Shown: piece after piece, positions 33,015 to 42,869 of the stretch | Layout: the number at the start of each line of letters is the position of its first letter | Position numbering within the stretch: position 1 is the first letter of the stretch | DNA from: Intestinibacter bartlettii | Lineage (GTDB): Bacteria > Bacillota > Clostridia > Peptostreptococcales > Peptostreptococcaceae | Assembly (NCBI GenBank): GCA_025148965.1 | Contig: CP102273.1 | Span: forward strand, 2,604,001 to 2,668,000 | Direction of reading: 5' to 3' | Length of the DNA stretch: 64,000 nt | Translations under genes and position numbers: made by a program | Notes under the pieces: model-generated | The model's input: only the letters and a program-made list of their open reading frames with translations | Database searches by the model: none | Told to the model about the DNA's origin: nothing

Positions 33015-36000
33015 TTATTGTTCGTTATTTATCATAAACATATATTGTGCTGTACAATTATTAGCTCTGTCTTGGTATGTTAGCATTACTGTATAGAAGC
33101 ATGCAGCAAGACCTTCTGTGTCGATTGTTACTAGTCCGTTTTCATCAACACATTCTCCCACGTTTAATTGTTTTACTTCTTGTGTTTTGTTGTTTTTTAG
33201 TGTTATTAATGTTGGAGCTAATTTTTTACCTTCTCTGTTTATAAAGTCAAAGTTAATTGTCGCTTTATTATTTTGTGGACGAATGTTAGTCGACATTAAT
33301 CCACCTATAGGATTTGCTTTTAAATCTGTTAATTTTTTAAGATTTTTTAGCGGTGATAAATCTCTAATTTCATTGTATTGTATGTTTAATGATTGTAAGT
33401 TTATCGCATATTGTAATCCTTCTAAGCTTTCAACTTGTGACAGATTAAGTGAAACAAGCTTTCTCATGTCACCTACTGTTATTTGTCCAGATAAGTTAAG
33501 TTGTTTTTGTATTGCTTTTCTTAAGTATTCATCTTGTATTTTCACTACTTGGTTTAAGTTAGCTTCTACTAATGAATTCATTGCATTTCTTAACTGTTCT
33601 ACTGCTTTATCTACAGTTTCTTGGTTTTCTGAAGTCATAGCTTCTTCCCCTGTTTGTATTGCATTTTCTAATGCTTCTATGCTTTCTTCAGTATAATTGT
33701 TTAAGTCTAATTCTTTAGCCTCTTCTAGAAGTTTTTCTAGTTCTGCTGTATTAAACTCTGGTACATTTCTAAATTTAGCGTCTGCCCAGTCAGCGTGGTC
33801 CCAGTTGTTTCCGTTAGTTGCTTGGTCTGCTACTAATTTAATTTGTTTAGACCCTCTAACATCTACTACTAGACGTTTTTTAGGTGTGTCAGCCTTCATT
33901 ATTCCTGTTTCTGCTTTTAATACTCCATCAACATATATTTTGAAGTTAACACTTGCTACACTTTCTCCTGCTACATACCTATCAAGTCCAACCCAAGTAT
34001 CGAATATATCATAATCTGCTGAGTCATAAACTATTTCTGACTGTGCATGAGTTCCTATACCTTTTTCGTATGCTTGGTATGAACCATCTTCATTTCTTAT
34101 TTGTATTGTTTCTCTTCTTACTGATATATCCTTTCCGATTGCACCTGAACCTATTGTTGCAGATTTCCATGATAAATCAGATATGTAAGTTTCTTCGCCT
34201 GTTATTGCTACTTTTCTTGTGAATTTTGTTGTAAATCCATCGTTGTCTGTTACTGAGTAAACAACTTCAAATACACCCGCTTTTCCTTGTGTATAATCTG
34301 TTTCTATTTGAATGCATGAAGTTATATCTCCATCTTCAAAGTCTGTAGCAGTTATACCTTGAAGTAAGTCTACTTTTTCTTTTACATCAAATACTACTAC
34401 ATCATCACCTTTTATTACTGGTTTTGAGTTATATTGATAAACCTTTGTATCAGCCCAAGATGCAAAGTCACCAACTAGGTTTCCGTCTACATCATCTGCA
34501 ACTAATACAAGTTTTTTAACTCCTGTAACATCTAAGTTTACGAATTCTGCTGGAGTATTTTTTCTTATTACATCAGAAGTGTAAACTTCTTTTCCATCAG
34601 CAAGTATTCTAAATCTTATTGTTGTACTGTCCATATCGTAGTTTTTATCAGTTCCTAAATATGTTGTGAAATAGTTGTAATTTCCATCTAAATTGTATAC
34701 TATTTCAGCATTTGTTGCTGCTCCGATACCTTTGTCAAATGTTTTAACTTTTCCATCTACATTAAGTTTGATTTTGTCAGATGAACCAACTGCTGTATCT
34801 TTAGTAACAGTTCTCCATCCAGTTTTAGCAGATTCCCAGTTCATATCTGATAAATATGTACTTTTGCTGTAAACTACTATTGTTCTTTGTTTTGTTGTAA
34901 TATTTGAATCTTTATCAGTTATTGTATATGTTACTGTGTAAGTTCCAACTTTATTTGGGTTAAATCCACCATTATCTACTACTACTTTGTTAGTTATGTC
35001 GCCATCTTCTTTGTCGTCAGCAACTACACCATCCATTAAATTGAATTCTGAGTTTTTCTTAACCATTGTAAATTCTTCAAATTTTAAAGTTGGGAATTTA
35101 TCTCTTATTAATTTTTCTGCTTTGTCTAATTCAACTTTGAATAATTCATATGCTTTGTGATCTTTAACTTCTTCTCTTAAAGTATCTAATTTTTCTAAAG
35201 TGTTGTAGCTATCTGCTACTTCTGTTTTGTCGTCATTTTTGAATAAACCAGCCATTTTGTCGCTTAATTTATCTTCTTTGTAAAATGCTACTTCACTGAA
35301 ACTTGCCCAGTCTCCGCTTGCTTGTACAAATTTAAACTTAACTCTTCTTGCTTTTACTTTGCTAACATTAAATTCGACAACGTCGCTTATTGCCCCAGAG
35401 TACGAACCTTGTCCCGCTAAGTAGAAGTCATCTCCTGATTCGCTTTCTGATACATATATTTCAAATTGTGTTGCAAAACCTTTGAAGTTTCCGTCACGTC
35501 TTGATGCATATGCTATTTTGCTTATTTCTTGAACTTCACCTAAGTCAAATGTTACTTCATTTTTAAATGAGTTATTGTTTGGAGAATCTGTCTCCCAGTG
35601 AGTATTTATTTTACCATCTATTGCATTAGTTATTACACTACTTTGATAATTGCCTGCATTATTTTTTACAGATTTTATAGGCAATTTAAATTCTTTGTTG
35701 TATTCTTCTAAATTTGCAAATTGTCCATGTTTAGATTTTTTAACTTTGTAATCTTCACACACTGTAACATTTATTTTCTTAGTTGTTTCGTTGCCATCTT
35801 TGTCAGCAACTTTATATACAACTTCATATTTTCCTATTTTATCTTTTACAAAAGTATTTGATTCTACTTGAATTTGAGCTGTTAAATCTCCATCTTCTTG
35901 GTCATGTGCTTTAACACCTTCTCTTACATCAAAGTCTTGCCCAAGTTTTATATATTTGTCTTCTGCATTGATTTTAGGCTTAGCATTATTTGTAGTTAAT

Positions 36001-39000
36001 TTTGGATTAACTATTATACAGTGGTCTGCTGTATTTCCATTTTCAGCATCAGAAACTTCAATTACAAGTTTTTTAACTCCTGATACAGGAACATTTACAT
36101 AAACCATGTTGTCATAGTATCCTAAAACATTTGTAGATGTTAAAGTTTTACCGTCTGCTATTATTTTAAATTTGACACTTGAATTATTATTTGGGTCAAT
36201 TGCTGATGGGTCAACCCCAAGTAATGCTTCAAATCTGTCGTATTGTTTGTCTGATAAATCGTAAGTTATTTTACCATTTGCATGTATTCCAAAACCTTTT
36301 TCAAACCTTTCAGTTTGTCCATTTACTCGACCTTGTATGTTAGAGTTTCTTCTTGGAGTACCCCATACAGTTGTTGCTGATTCCCATTTAAAATCTGATA
36401 AATAGTCATAGTCACTTACTACTTCTACTTTCATTCTTCTTTTAACAGTTGAACCATCTTTTTCAAGTATGTAATTTACTTCATAATTTCCATGTTTAGA
36501 TGTATTTACATTACTATCTATTTTTAATTCACTTGATATATTTTCTCCAGAATTAGTAAATGCTTTTGCATATTTTTTAGCATCAAATTCTTCGTTTAAT
36601 TTTAATGTTACTTTTTCTTGTTGGATACTTATACTTGGTCTTAGTGAATTTATTTCAACTTTGTCACCTGTATCTAAATTAATAGCATATGGTACAACCT
36701 CGTATTGTATCTCTTCGTCTGTATTTGTTGCTTTTGTATCTGTGTAGCTTGATGATGTTGTAAATGCTATTACTTTACCATTTTTTATTATTTCATAACC
36801 TAATAAATCATCTCTCTTATCTTGTGGCATATTCATGCTCAGTCTTATTCCGCTACTTGATTTTGATAAAGAAACGTCTAATCCTGTGTCTTTATCTTCA
36901 AATCCATTTCCTTCATAAGTTAAGGCTCTTGAATCAAGATACCAAGTTTTTTGACCATCTGGATATTTTTCAAGCTCTTTTTTGCAACTCTCTGATAAGT
37001 TAAATCCATATTTTTCAAAATGTTTTGTTAAGTTCATATTTAAAACTTCTGATGCATATTTTGCGAATGTATCTCTCTTAGCTTGTTCATTGCTAACGCT
37101 TGGTTTTCTTTTTCTATAAAGTTTTTCAACTTCTGCCCAATATGTATTGTCCTTTAAGTGTAATTGCCAGAACATACCTAGTCTTTGGCTGTAGTCAAGA
37201 TTATCAAAATTTGTTGATGCATCGTCTGGTGCCAATGAAGTTTGTATTTGGCTATATGGGACTCTGTCTCCTGCACCATTGTTGATATATGCATTGTTGG
37301 CAAACATATTGTTTGTTATTTCGCCCCATTCTCTTTCTGATATATCCATTTGATGTCCAACTTCATGAACCATTCCCCAAAGTATACTATTTATACTATC
37401 TTTGTCAGTTCTAAGTGCTATCTCTTGAATACCTCTTTGTATCCCTACGTGACCATATGCAGCATATGCAGCTCCATAAGGTTGCATAAGTCTTATTGTT
37501 GTTCTAACATTTGTTGAGTCGTTAGTTGGATCAGATGGGTCGTCCTTTAATCCTGCAAAGTCAAATGCTTCTTGGATTTTATCGTTCCAAACTTGTATAC
37601 TTTCCCCAACATCAACGCCCTCTTTTACATATACTTGATATGCTGCTTTTGCTGTTCCTGTATATAAAAGTCTTTTTGTATTAAATTCAAATATATCAAC
37701 TGTTGTATCTGGATTTTTATCTAATTTTTCTTTATATGCTTTTAATTTTTCTAAAAATGCGTCTTTATCATCGCCTTCATTATATAGTGGGAATTCTTCT
37801 CCACCATCTATACGCACTACTGGAGCTTTTCCTTGCTCATCAGCTGTGTATCTGTTCATTAAATAAACAGCCCCACCTTTTACAGATTTTTGGCTCCATG
37901 AATCACTATAAATTTCAGGAACTGTTATAACATTTAGACCTTTTTTAAGCTGATACTCTTTTTGCCAATGAGAAAAATGTCCCTCTTGTTGAGTAAATAC
38001 TATTTGTGGAAGTTTTGTATTACTATCTGCTTCTACAAAAATTTTAAATACTTGTCCTGGTCTTGCTACTATACCTGTTGATTGTAAATCCGTCCCAAGA
38101 CGCGACATTCTAAGAACATTTCTAGATTTTGAGTGAGTATGTCCATTTTGTGTAAGTGTAAATGTTCTATCAGTAAAATCTTTCTCTTCTTTTAACAATT
38201 CTTTTGCTTCATTTAAAATGTCCACAAATTGGTGTTTTAATGGATGTTTATTAACCTTTTCCTCTAAAGCATCTATTGCTTCTTGGCTGTTATATTCATC
38301 TTTTAATTTTACCATTGTTCCATCTGTAAAAAGATTATTTATAGTTTCTTTTACGTCGTCATGTTTGTATAGCCAGAAAACTGAACAAGCGGCTTGATTT
38401 AAGTTTCCTTTTTTAAATACAAATTTTAATCTTTTTAATTTAGTAGGTGTAAAGTTGATTTCTTTAATATCGTGGTTTGCTGGTTGCTCACCTGTCGCTA
38501 TTAACCTAAAATCATCTCCTTCATCAGTATTTGATGCATAGATTTCAAATTGCTCTGCATATCCTTTTTGCCAATGCGGAGTTCCACCGTAAATCATAGT
38601 GTCTATTTTTGTAGACTCTTTTAGTGTTACAACTATCTCATTTTTAAAAGTATCACTATTAAGTTTACTACTTGCCCAATAAGTTTCTACCTCGTCGTCA
38701 AACGCTTTCATAAGATTTTGAGTTGTAGATCCATCATTGCTCTTAACGCTTGCAATCTCTGAATTATCGACTTTAAACACCTTGTTATAAGCCTCTTCAA
38801 ATTTGCCATTCGTTTTTTCAAACTTTTTAATTTCTGCTTCTAAACTGTTTGCGTTGTTTTTTGATTCTTTGGTAGCGTCATCTCCATTTGCGCTAGATGA
38901 TTGATGTGCTTGAATAATTTTGTTTGATATGCTGCTAGTTACTTCATCTTTGTTACTTAATTCATATGCTAAAACACTTGTTGTGCTAGCTGAAAAGTTA

Positions 39001-39050
39001 GTGACCATCGCCACAAGAGTTATGGTAGCTGCGATTTTTGTTTTGTTCAT
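33015..39050 (-). CDS. Giant secreted M60 metallopeptidase, about 2,011 residues
   Basis: A signal peptide (about 1-30, ending VLAYE) is followed by an F5/8-type (discoidin) domain (about 100-235; GSTTQNLMKAFDDEVETYW), then a linker and the M60 unit whose catalytic zinc motif is H562-E563-V-G-H566 with E577 (HEVGHQMD, WGEITNNM). Beyond it lie an NPCBM module, a DUF5011-type Ig domain, a second F5/8-type domain (VITNAIDGKINTHWETDSPN), more Ig and NPCBM modules, a FIVAR segment, leucine-rich repeats and the same C-terminal beta domain as the smaller paralogue. The start is the ATG at 39050 with a strong AGGAGGAGA site; an earlier in-frame Met (39077) has none. Both enzymes likely attack host mucins together; the larger one has extra sugar-binding modules. 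Confidence 0.93.
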   Translation of the reverse strand: MNKTKIAATITLVAMVTNFSASTTSVLAYELSNKDEVTSSISNKIIQAHQSSSANGDDATKESKNNANSLEAEIKKFEKTNGKFEEAYNKVFKVDNSEIASVKSNDGSTTQNLMKAFDDEVETYWASSKLNSDTFKNEIVVTLKESTKIDTMIYGGTPHWQKGYAEQFEIYASNTDEGDDFRLIATGEQPANHDIKEINFTPTKLKRLKFVFKKGNLNQAACSVFWLYKHDDVKETINNLFTDGTMVKLKDEYNSQEAIDALEEKVNKHPLKHQFVDILNEAKELLKEEKDFTDRTFTLTQNGHTHSKSRNVLRMSRLGTDLQSTGIVARPGQVFKIFVEADSNTKLPQIVFTQQEGHFSHWQKEYQLKKGLNVITVPEIYSDSWSQKSVKGGAVYLMNRYTADEQGKAPVVRIDGGEEFPLYNEGDDKDAFLEKLKAYKEKLDKNPDTTVDIFEFNTKRLLYTGTAKAAYQVYVKEGVDVGESIQVWNDKIQEAFDFAGLKDDPSDPTNDSTNVRTTIRLMQPYGAAYAAYGHVGIQRGIQEIALRTDKDSINSILWGMVHEVGHQMDISEREWGEITNNMFANNAYINNGAGDRVPYSQIQTSLAPDDASTNFDNLDYSQRLGMFWQLHLKDNTYWAEVEKLYRKRKPSVSNEQAKRDTFAKYASEVLNMNLTKHFEKYGFNLSESCKKELEKYPDGQKTWYLDSRALTYEGNGFEDKDTGLDVSLSKSSSGIRLSMNMPQDKRDDLLGYEIIKNGKVIAFTTSSSYTDTKATNTDEEIQYEVVPYAINLDTGDKVEINSLRPSISIQQEKVTLKLNEEFDAKKYAKAFTNSGENISSELKIDSNVNTSKHGNYEVNYILEKDGSTVKRRMKVEVVSDYDYLSDFKWESATTVWGTPRRNSNIQGRVNGQTERFEKGFGIHANGKITYDLSDKQYDRFEALLGVDPSAIDPNNNSSVKFKIIADGKTLTSTNVLGYYDNMVYVNVPVSGVKKLVIEVSDAENGNTADHCIIVNPKLTTNNAKPKINAEDKYIKLGQDFDVREGVKAHDQEDGDLTAQIQVESNTFVKDKIGKYEVVYKVADKDGNETTKKINVTVCEDYKVKKSKHGQFANLEEYNKEFKLPIKSVKNNAGNYQSSVITNAIDGKINTHWETDSPNNNSFKNEVTFDLGEVQEISKIAYASRRDGNFKGFATQFEIYVSESESGDDFYLAGQGSYSGAISDVVEFNVSKVKARRVKFKFVQASGDWASFSEVAFYKEDKLSDKMAGLFKNDDKTEVADSYNTLEKLDTLREEVKDHKAYELFKVELDKAEKLIRDKFPTLKFEEFTMVKKNSEFNLMDGVVADDKEDGDITNKVVVDNGGFNPNKVGTYTVTYTITDKDSNITTKQRTIVVYSKSTYLSDMNWESAKTGWRTVTKDTAVGSSDKIKLNVDGKVKTFDKGIGAATNAEIVYNLDGNYNYFTTYLGTDKNYDMDSTTIRFRILADGKEVYTSDVIRKNTPAEFVNLDVTGVKKLVLVADDVDGNLVGDFASWADTKVYQYNSKPVIKGDDVVVFDVKEKVDLLQGITATDFEDGDITSCIQIETDYTQGKAGVFEVVYSVTDNDGFTTKFTRKVAITGEETYISDLSWKSATIGSGAIGKDISVRRETIQIRNEDGSYQAYEKGIGTHAQSEIVYDSADYDIFDTWVGLDRYVAGESVASVNFKIYVDGVLKAETGIMKADTPKKRLVVDVRGSKQIKLVADQATNGNNWDHADWADAKFRNVPEFNTAELEKLLEEAKELDLNNYTEESIEALENAIQTGEEAMTSENQETVDKAVEQLRNAMNSLVEANLNQVVKIQDEYLRKAIQKQLNLSGQITVGDMRKLVSLNLSQVESLEGLQYAINLQSLNIQYNEIRDLSPLKNLKKLTDLKANPIGGLMSTNIRPQNNKATINFDFINREGKKLAPTLITLKNNKTQEVKQLNVGECVDENGLVTIDTEGLAACFYTVMLTYQDRANNCTAQYMFMINNEQ

Positions 39051-39392
39051 ATCTCTCCTCCTATTTAGTTTTACCAAAGATGCATTATTTTTTTAGTTGT
39101 ATTTTTATTATCAAGATAACAAATAATACTAATAACGCTTTATAATATACCTGTAAATAAGTATAAGTATGATTTTAATATATACAAATTTGCTTGTCAA
39201 TTAATGGTTTAATTTATTTTTAAAAAAATTTTATTTTAATTATAAATTTGTCATTTTTTAACTTGATTAATATAGTATTCATAAATAAATTTTATAATTT
39301 TAAAAATAAAATCTATAAAAATTGCAACTTCTAATTTATAATAGAAAGGATATAAAATTTTTTAATATTAAATTTTAAGGAGGCTTTCATCC
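39051..39392. other. AT-rich divergent promoter region
   Basis: This stretch of 342 bases between the divergent M60 gene and the TIM-barrel gene is almost entirely A and T. I see no hairpin, repeat or RNA gene in it. It presumably holds the promoters of both genes; several TATAAT-like words occur but none with a convincing -35 partner. Confidence 0.6.
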
Positions 39393-40076
39393 ATGAAACA
39401 AAGACCAAAAGCAATTGATGGTATACTTAGAAAATCTTTTTTGCGTGTACCTGAAGTCATTAGGGAATGTAGCGGGATAAATATTTTTGGCAAAAGAATT
39501 AAATCTCTTGTATTTTCTACTGACTTAGCTATTATAAAAAATGTAAATGCAGATGCTGTTATGGCAGTGTATCCATTTACCCCTCAGCCAATAATAACAC
39601 AATCTATTATTATGGCTTCTGATATACCAGTTTTTGCTGGAGTTGGCGGAGGTCTTACCCAAGGAATGCGTGCAGTTTTATTAGGAACTAATGCTGAATT
39701 ACAAGGAGCACTTGGTGTTGTCGTAAATGCTCCAACATCAGATGAAGTTGTGAGTTCTCTATCTGAAGCACTAGATATTCCAGTTATAGTTACAATTGTA
39801 AATGACCAAACAAACATACACGATAGAATTGAAGCAGGTGCAACTATTTTTAACGTTTCTGCCTCTGCTGATACACCTAGAATAGTAGCAAAAATTAGAA
39901 AAGACTATCCTGATTTCCCAATAATTGCAACAGGTGGTCCAACTGAAGAAAGTATAAGAAAAACAATTGAAGCAGGTGCAAATGCAATAACTTGGACACC
40001 ACCTTCTGTTTCAGAATTATTTAAAGGTGTTATGAATAAATACAGAGATGATATAAATAATGTAGGTCATCATTAA
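39393..40076 (+). CDS. TIM-barrel-fold protein of unknown activity
   Basis: This 227-residue protein shows repeated beta/alpha units with Gly-rich phosphate-binding-like loops (FAGVGGGLTQGMR, FNVSASADTPRIV and ATGGPTEESIRKTIEAGANAI), the pattern of small HisA/ThiG/IGPS-type barrels. It is probably a cytosolic enzyme acting on a phosphorylated substrate, but no family-defining catalytic residue is recognised. The final AITWTPPSVSELF is well conserved in clostridial homologues annotated only as hydrolases. AAGGAGG precedes the ATG. It stands alone and ends at a bidirectional terminator. Confidence 0.65.
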   Translation: MKQRPKAIDGILRKSFLRVPEVIRECSGINIFGKRIKSLVFSTDLAIIKNVNADAVMAVYPFTPQPIITQSIIMASDIPVFAGVGGGLTQGMRAVLLGTNAELQGALGVVVNAPTSDEVVSSLSEALDIPVIVTIVNDQTNIHDRIEAGATIFNVSASADTPRIVAKIRKDYPDFPIIATGGPTEESIRKTIEAGANAITWTPPSVSELFKGVMNKYRDDINNVGHH

Positions 40077-40148
40077 TTACAGGTGTTAAATATTATGGAC
40101 TATTACGATTCTAAAAGCATATATAATTTAAATTACATACAAAAAACA

Positions 40149-40185
40149 GGCTAATCACATACACAAATGTGCGATTAGCCTTTTT
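40149..40185. terminator. Bidirectional terminator between TIM-barrel gene and TerY-P operon
   Basis: GGCTAATCACAT and ATGTGCGATTAGCC pair over 12 bp with one bulge. It is followed by TTTTTGTATTTTT on the plus strand and by a T run on the minus strand, so it ends both convergent transcripts. Confidence 0.9.
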
Positions 40186-40208
40186 GTATTTTTAATAAAA
40201 ATCTATTT

Positions 40209-42029
40209 TTACGCTTTTACAATACTCCATTTAGTTTTTGAGATGCTTTTATTTTCTGGATAAAAATCAATTTTTACGCCTTCAGTTATAACAATTACCT
40301 TTCCTGGTGAGAATTCTTTTACTTCTCTATCACCTTTAGTTGCTAACCAATTATGTTCAGATATATTTTTTATTCCTATAACACCCTTATGTTTAGCATT
40401 TTGAATTACTTTTCCAACTATTTTTTCTGGTTTAATATCTTCATATCCAATTATATTATTTGAAATTTCTACCCCCGGAGTTAATGGTAATATTTCACAA
40501 TCTGCATTTGCAACACCTGCATATGAATAATCTATTCGAAGCATATATTTTGCTCCTTCAACTGGTTTTTTAGCTGCATCTTTATTTATTTCGATTATAT
40601 TTTGTTTCTCTTCAAAATCTTTATTATCATGATTTTTTGATGGTTTTATATCATCAAATCCTTGTTTTAATCTTTCCTTTGTCTTTTGTAATATATTTTC
40701 CTTTTTATTTTGTAGTTTTAATTTTTCATCTTGTTGCTTAGTATTTTTAGAGTCTACTATATGTTTAAAGTTAGTAAGCATTTCTATAAATGTTGTATCT
40801 TCAAGTCTTGCTTCATATTCATCTATACCATCTACAAAACTTTGTCTAAATATCATTTTTATATCATCAGAATAAAATCTATTCCAGTATTTTATAAGTA
40901 TAGAATGTATACCATAAACCGGCATATTACTCTTATCTTTATAGCTATAAACAAACACTGGATGTTCGTAAGCTTTTAATTGATCTTCTTTTGTATAATA
41001 AACCTCATTTAAAGTTTTACTTCCTTCAAATGGATCACTTTTAAATAAAAGTCCAAATACTATATATGCCATTGTATGTTTGTCAGAATTTATATTAGGT
41101 CTAGATTCTTTTCTAAGTATTTCTGGTGCACAAGTTTTTTCATAATTCACTTCATATGAGTCATCATTTACTAAAACTATTTTTTTACCGTTTAAAAGTT
41201 TGCATTCTTTATTTTGAGTTATTATTATATCTTCTCCTGTTATTCCATTAAAACAGTATCCCATGCTATGTACACTTGCAAATAATTTGCATAATTCTAT
41301 ACAAACACCTAGATTTTCACTTATACTGTTGAATTTTGCATTTCCAGAGATATAATTATTTAAAATTACTCCCTTTGTACTTATTAATTCATTAAAATTC
41401 TTTGGTTTTACTATATCAATATCTATATTATTTTCTATATCGACAGCTACTTCTGGGGATATAGGTTCAATAGCTGGTAATATTATTGTATCATCCTCAT
41501 ATCGTGATTCATTTTCTTCTTTTGTTTCAACATCAGTAGAATCTTCTTTGTTGTCTTCAATTTCTAGTTCTATTTTTTTCTCAACTGGAAACTCTGCTAA
41601 ATCCATTGCCCATTCTCTTTGTCGAAGAAGGTTTTCTTTTTTTATAACCTCTTCATTTTTTATAATTTCATCCATTGTCGAATCACTATCTATATCCAGT
41701 TCTTTATTTTTAACTTCTTCATTTCTAGTTTTATTTAAAAATAACAAGCCATCATCATCGTCTTCTTCAGTAGTATCTTCAAGAATAGTAATACCTTCTT
41801 CATCGTATTTTTGATTCTGCTCTTCCATTTTTAAATCATTGTCATTACTATTATCCACTGGATTTTCATCTATATATTCTATAGTTATTTCGCCATCTTT
41901 TTCATTTTTATTTTCTTCATTTTTTTCAACTAAATTGTTATCTAAAGTATTCTCAAATATTTTACAATCTTCTAATCCATCAGCTAAATCATTGTTTTTA
42001 ACTTCGTGAGTCCATTTTTCATTATCCAT
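40209..42029 (-). CDS. Kinase-fold protein lacking catalytic residues (pseudokinase), TerY-P-like system
   Basis: The protein has about 606 residues. The first 190 residues are extremely acidic and low in complexity (runs of Asp, Glu and Asn). Then comes a kinase-like fold (about 205-420). Aligned by eye to the active kinase at 45440-46777, the catalytic Asp (YQDLND there) is replaced by Gly262 in CFNGITGED, the DFG-position Asp by Asn in VLVNDDS, and no glycine loop or VAIK lysine is seen. The APE motif (CAPEIL) and the GLLFKSDPFEG helix are kept. The C-terminal domain (KHKGVIGIKNISEHNW, FSPGKVIVI and GVKIDF) is shared with the active kinase. It is probably a scaffold or regulatory partner. 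ATG 42029 is chosen behind GGAGGTG. Last gene of the operon. Confidence 0.85.
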   Translation of the reverse strand: MDNEKWTHEVKNNDLADGLEDCKIFENTLDNNLVEKNEENKNEKDGEITIEYIDENPVDNSNDNDLKMEEQNQKYDEEGITILEDTTEEDDDDGLLFLNKTRNEEVKNKELDIDSDSTMDEIIKNEEVIKKENLLRQREWAMDLAEFPVEKKIELEIEDNKEDSTDVETKEENESRYEDDTIILPAIEPISPEVAVDIENNIDIDIVKPKNFNELISTKGVILNNYISGNAKFNSISENLGVCIELCKLFASVHSMGYCFNGITGEDIIITQNKECKLLNGKKIVLVNDDSYEVNYEKTCAPEILRKESRPNINSDKHTMAYIVFGLLFKSDPFEGSKTLNEVYYTKEDQLKAYEHPVFVYSYKDKSNMPVYGIHSILIKYWNRFYSDDIKMIFRQSFVDGIDEYEARLEDTTFIEMLTNFKHIVDSKNTKQQDEKLKLQNKKENILQKTKERLKQGFDDIKPSKNHDNKDFEEKQNIIEINKDAAKKPVEGAKYMLRIDYSYAGVANADCEILPLTPGVEISNNIIGYEDIKPEKIVGKVIQNAKHKGVIGIKNISEHNWLATKGDREVKEFSPGKVIVITEGVKIDFYPENKSISKTKWSIVKA

Positions 42030-42053
42030 TTTTTCACCTCCCACAAAATTCGA

Positions 42054-42839
42054 TTAGTCCCATCCATCTTCAAGTTCTAATGTTTCTATAAATTCGTCAT
42101 CAGATACTGTGTCTTGAACTATTTTTACCATCTCTTTTTGCTTATTTCCCTCTACATCTTCATAATCTAATTCATTTTCTTCATCACTAACTATAGTCAT
42201 ACTTTTACTTGCTATTTGTGAAGATGTTACTGCTATTGTTTTTATCAATTTTGCAAGTTGAGATGAATTAGCTGCTTTGACTACAAGCTCTTTATTTTCT
42301 GTAAATTCTTCTAAAACACTTTCATCAAAATAATCCCCTATTCCAAGAGCTATTTTCATTCCGTATTTATACCAATTATTATTTTTTAATTTTTCTAATC
42401 CCTTTTTATAATTATCAGTTGGATATCCATCCGTCATTAAAAATATTACTGGTGCATAACTTAAAGATGGTGATTTTAAAAATTTCTTTCTTGATAACAT
42501 AGATGTCAATTCTTCAAATGCCATACCTAAATCAGTAATTCCATTTGCGCTTAAATCCTTCCAACTGTTATTATCTTCCACAATCATTGGTTCTGATGTT
42601 ATCCATTTGCAACCACTTGAAAATGAAAGTACTGCATATTTTAACTCTGTATTGCAACCACCAACCCCTGCAAGTTGTGGTATTATCTCTCTCATTACTC
42701 TATTTAAATCATCTATTTTTTTGCCCTTCATGCTCTCTGATGTATCAATTACAAAAAATATAACCATACTTTTTTTCGTAATTGGCTTTGCTTCTAAAGG
42801 GTCATAATCTTCAAATTCAAACTCAAAATCATTTGACAT
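42054..42839 (-). CDS. vWA-domain protein, TerY-like (second copy)
   Basis: The protein has 261 residues, with an N-terminal acidic leader ending in DYDPLEAKPITKK and then a von Willebrand factor A domain. The MIDAS metal site is D32-T-S34-E-S36, with the distal Thr in ITDLGMAF and Asp in TDGYPTDN. It is cytosolic with no signal peptide. TerY-like proteins act as metal-dependent binding platforms and occur with a PP2C phosphatase and a kinase in the TerY-P triad. It is a paralogue of the gene at 44570-45391, sharing the same DPLE-x-KPI-x-KK leader. The C-terminal 40 residues are acidic. AGAGAGG precedes the ATG. Confidence 0.9.
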   Translation of the reverse strand: MSNDFEFEFEDYDPLEAKPITKKSMVIFFVIDTSESMKGKKIDDLNRVMREIIPQLAGVGGCNTELKYAVLSFSSGCKWITSEPMIVEDNNSWKDLSANGITDLGMAFEELTSMLSRKKFLKSPSLSYAPVIFLMTDGYPTDNYKKGLEKLKNNNWYKYGMKIALGIGDYFDESVLEEFTENKELVVKAANSSQLAKLIKTIAVTSSQIASKSMTIVSDEENELDYEDVEGNKQKEMVKIVQDTVSDDEFIETLELEDGWD

Positions 42840-42869
42840 ATTACTTTACCTCTCTGATATCAAAATTAT

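Noticed and set aside
33697-34014. Plus-strand frames opposite the M60 genes
   Set aside because: These Ser/Leu-rich frames are mirror images of conserved domains and lack ribosome sites.
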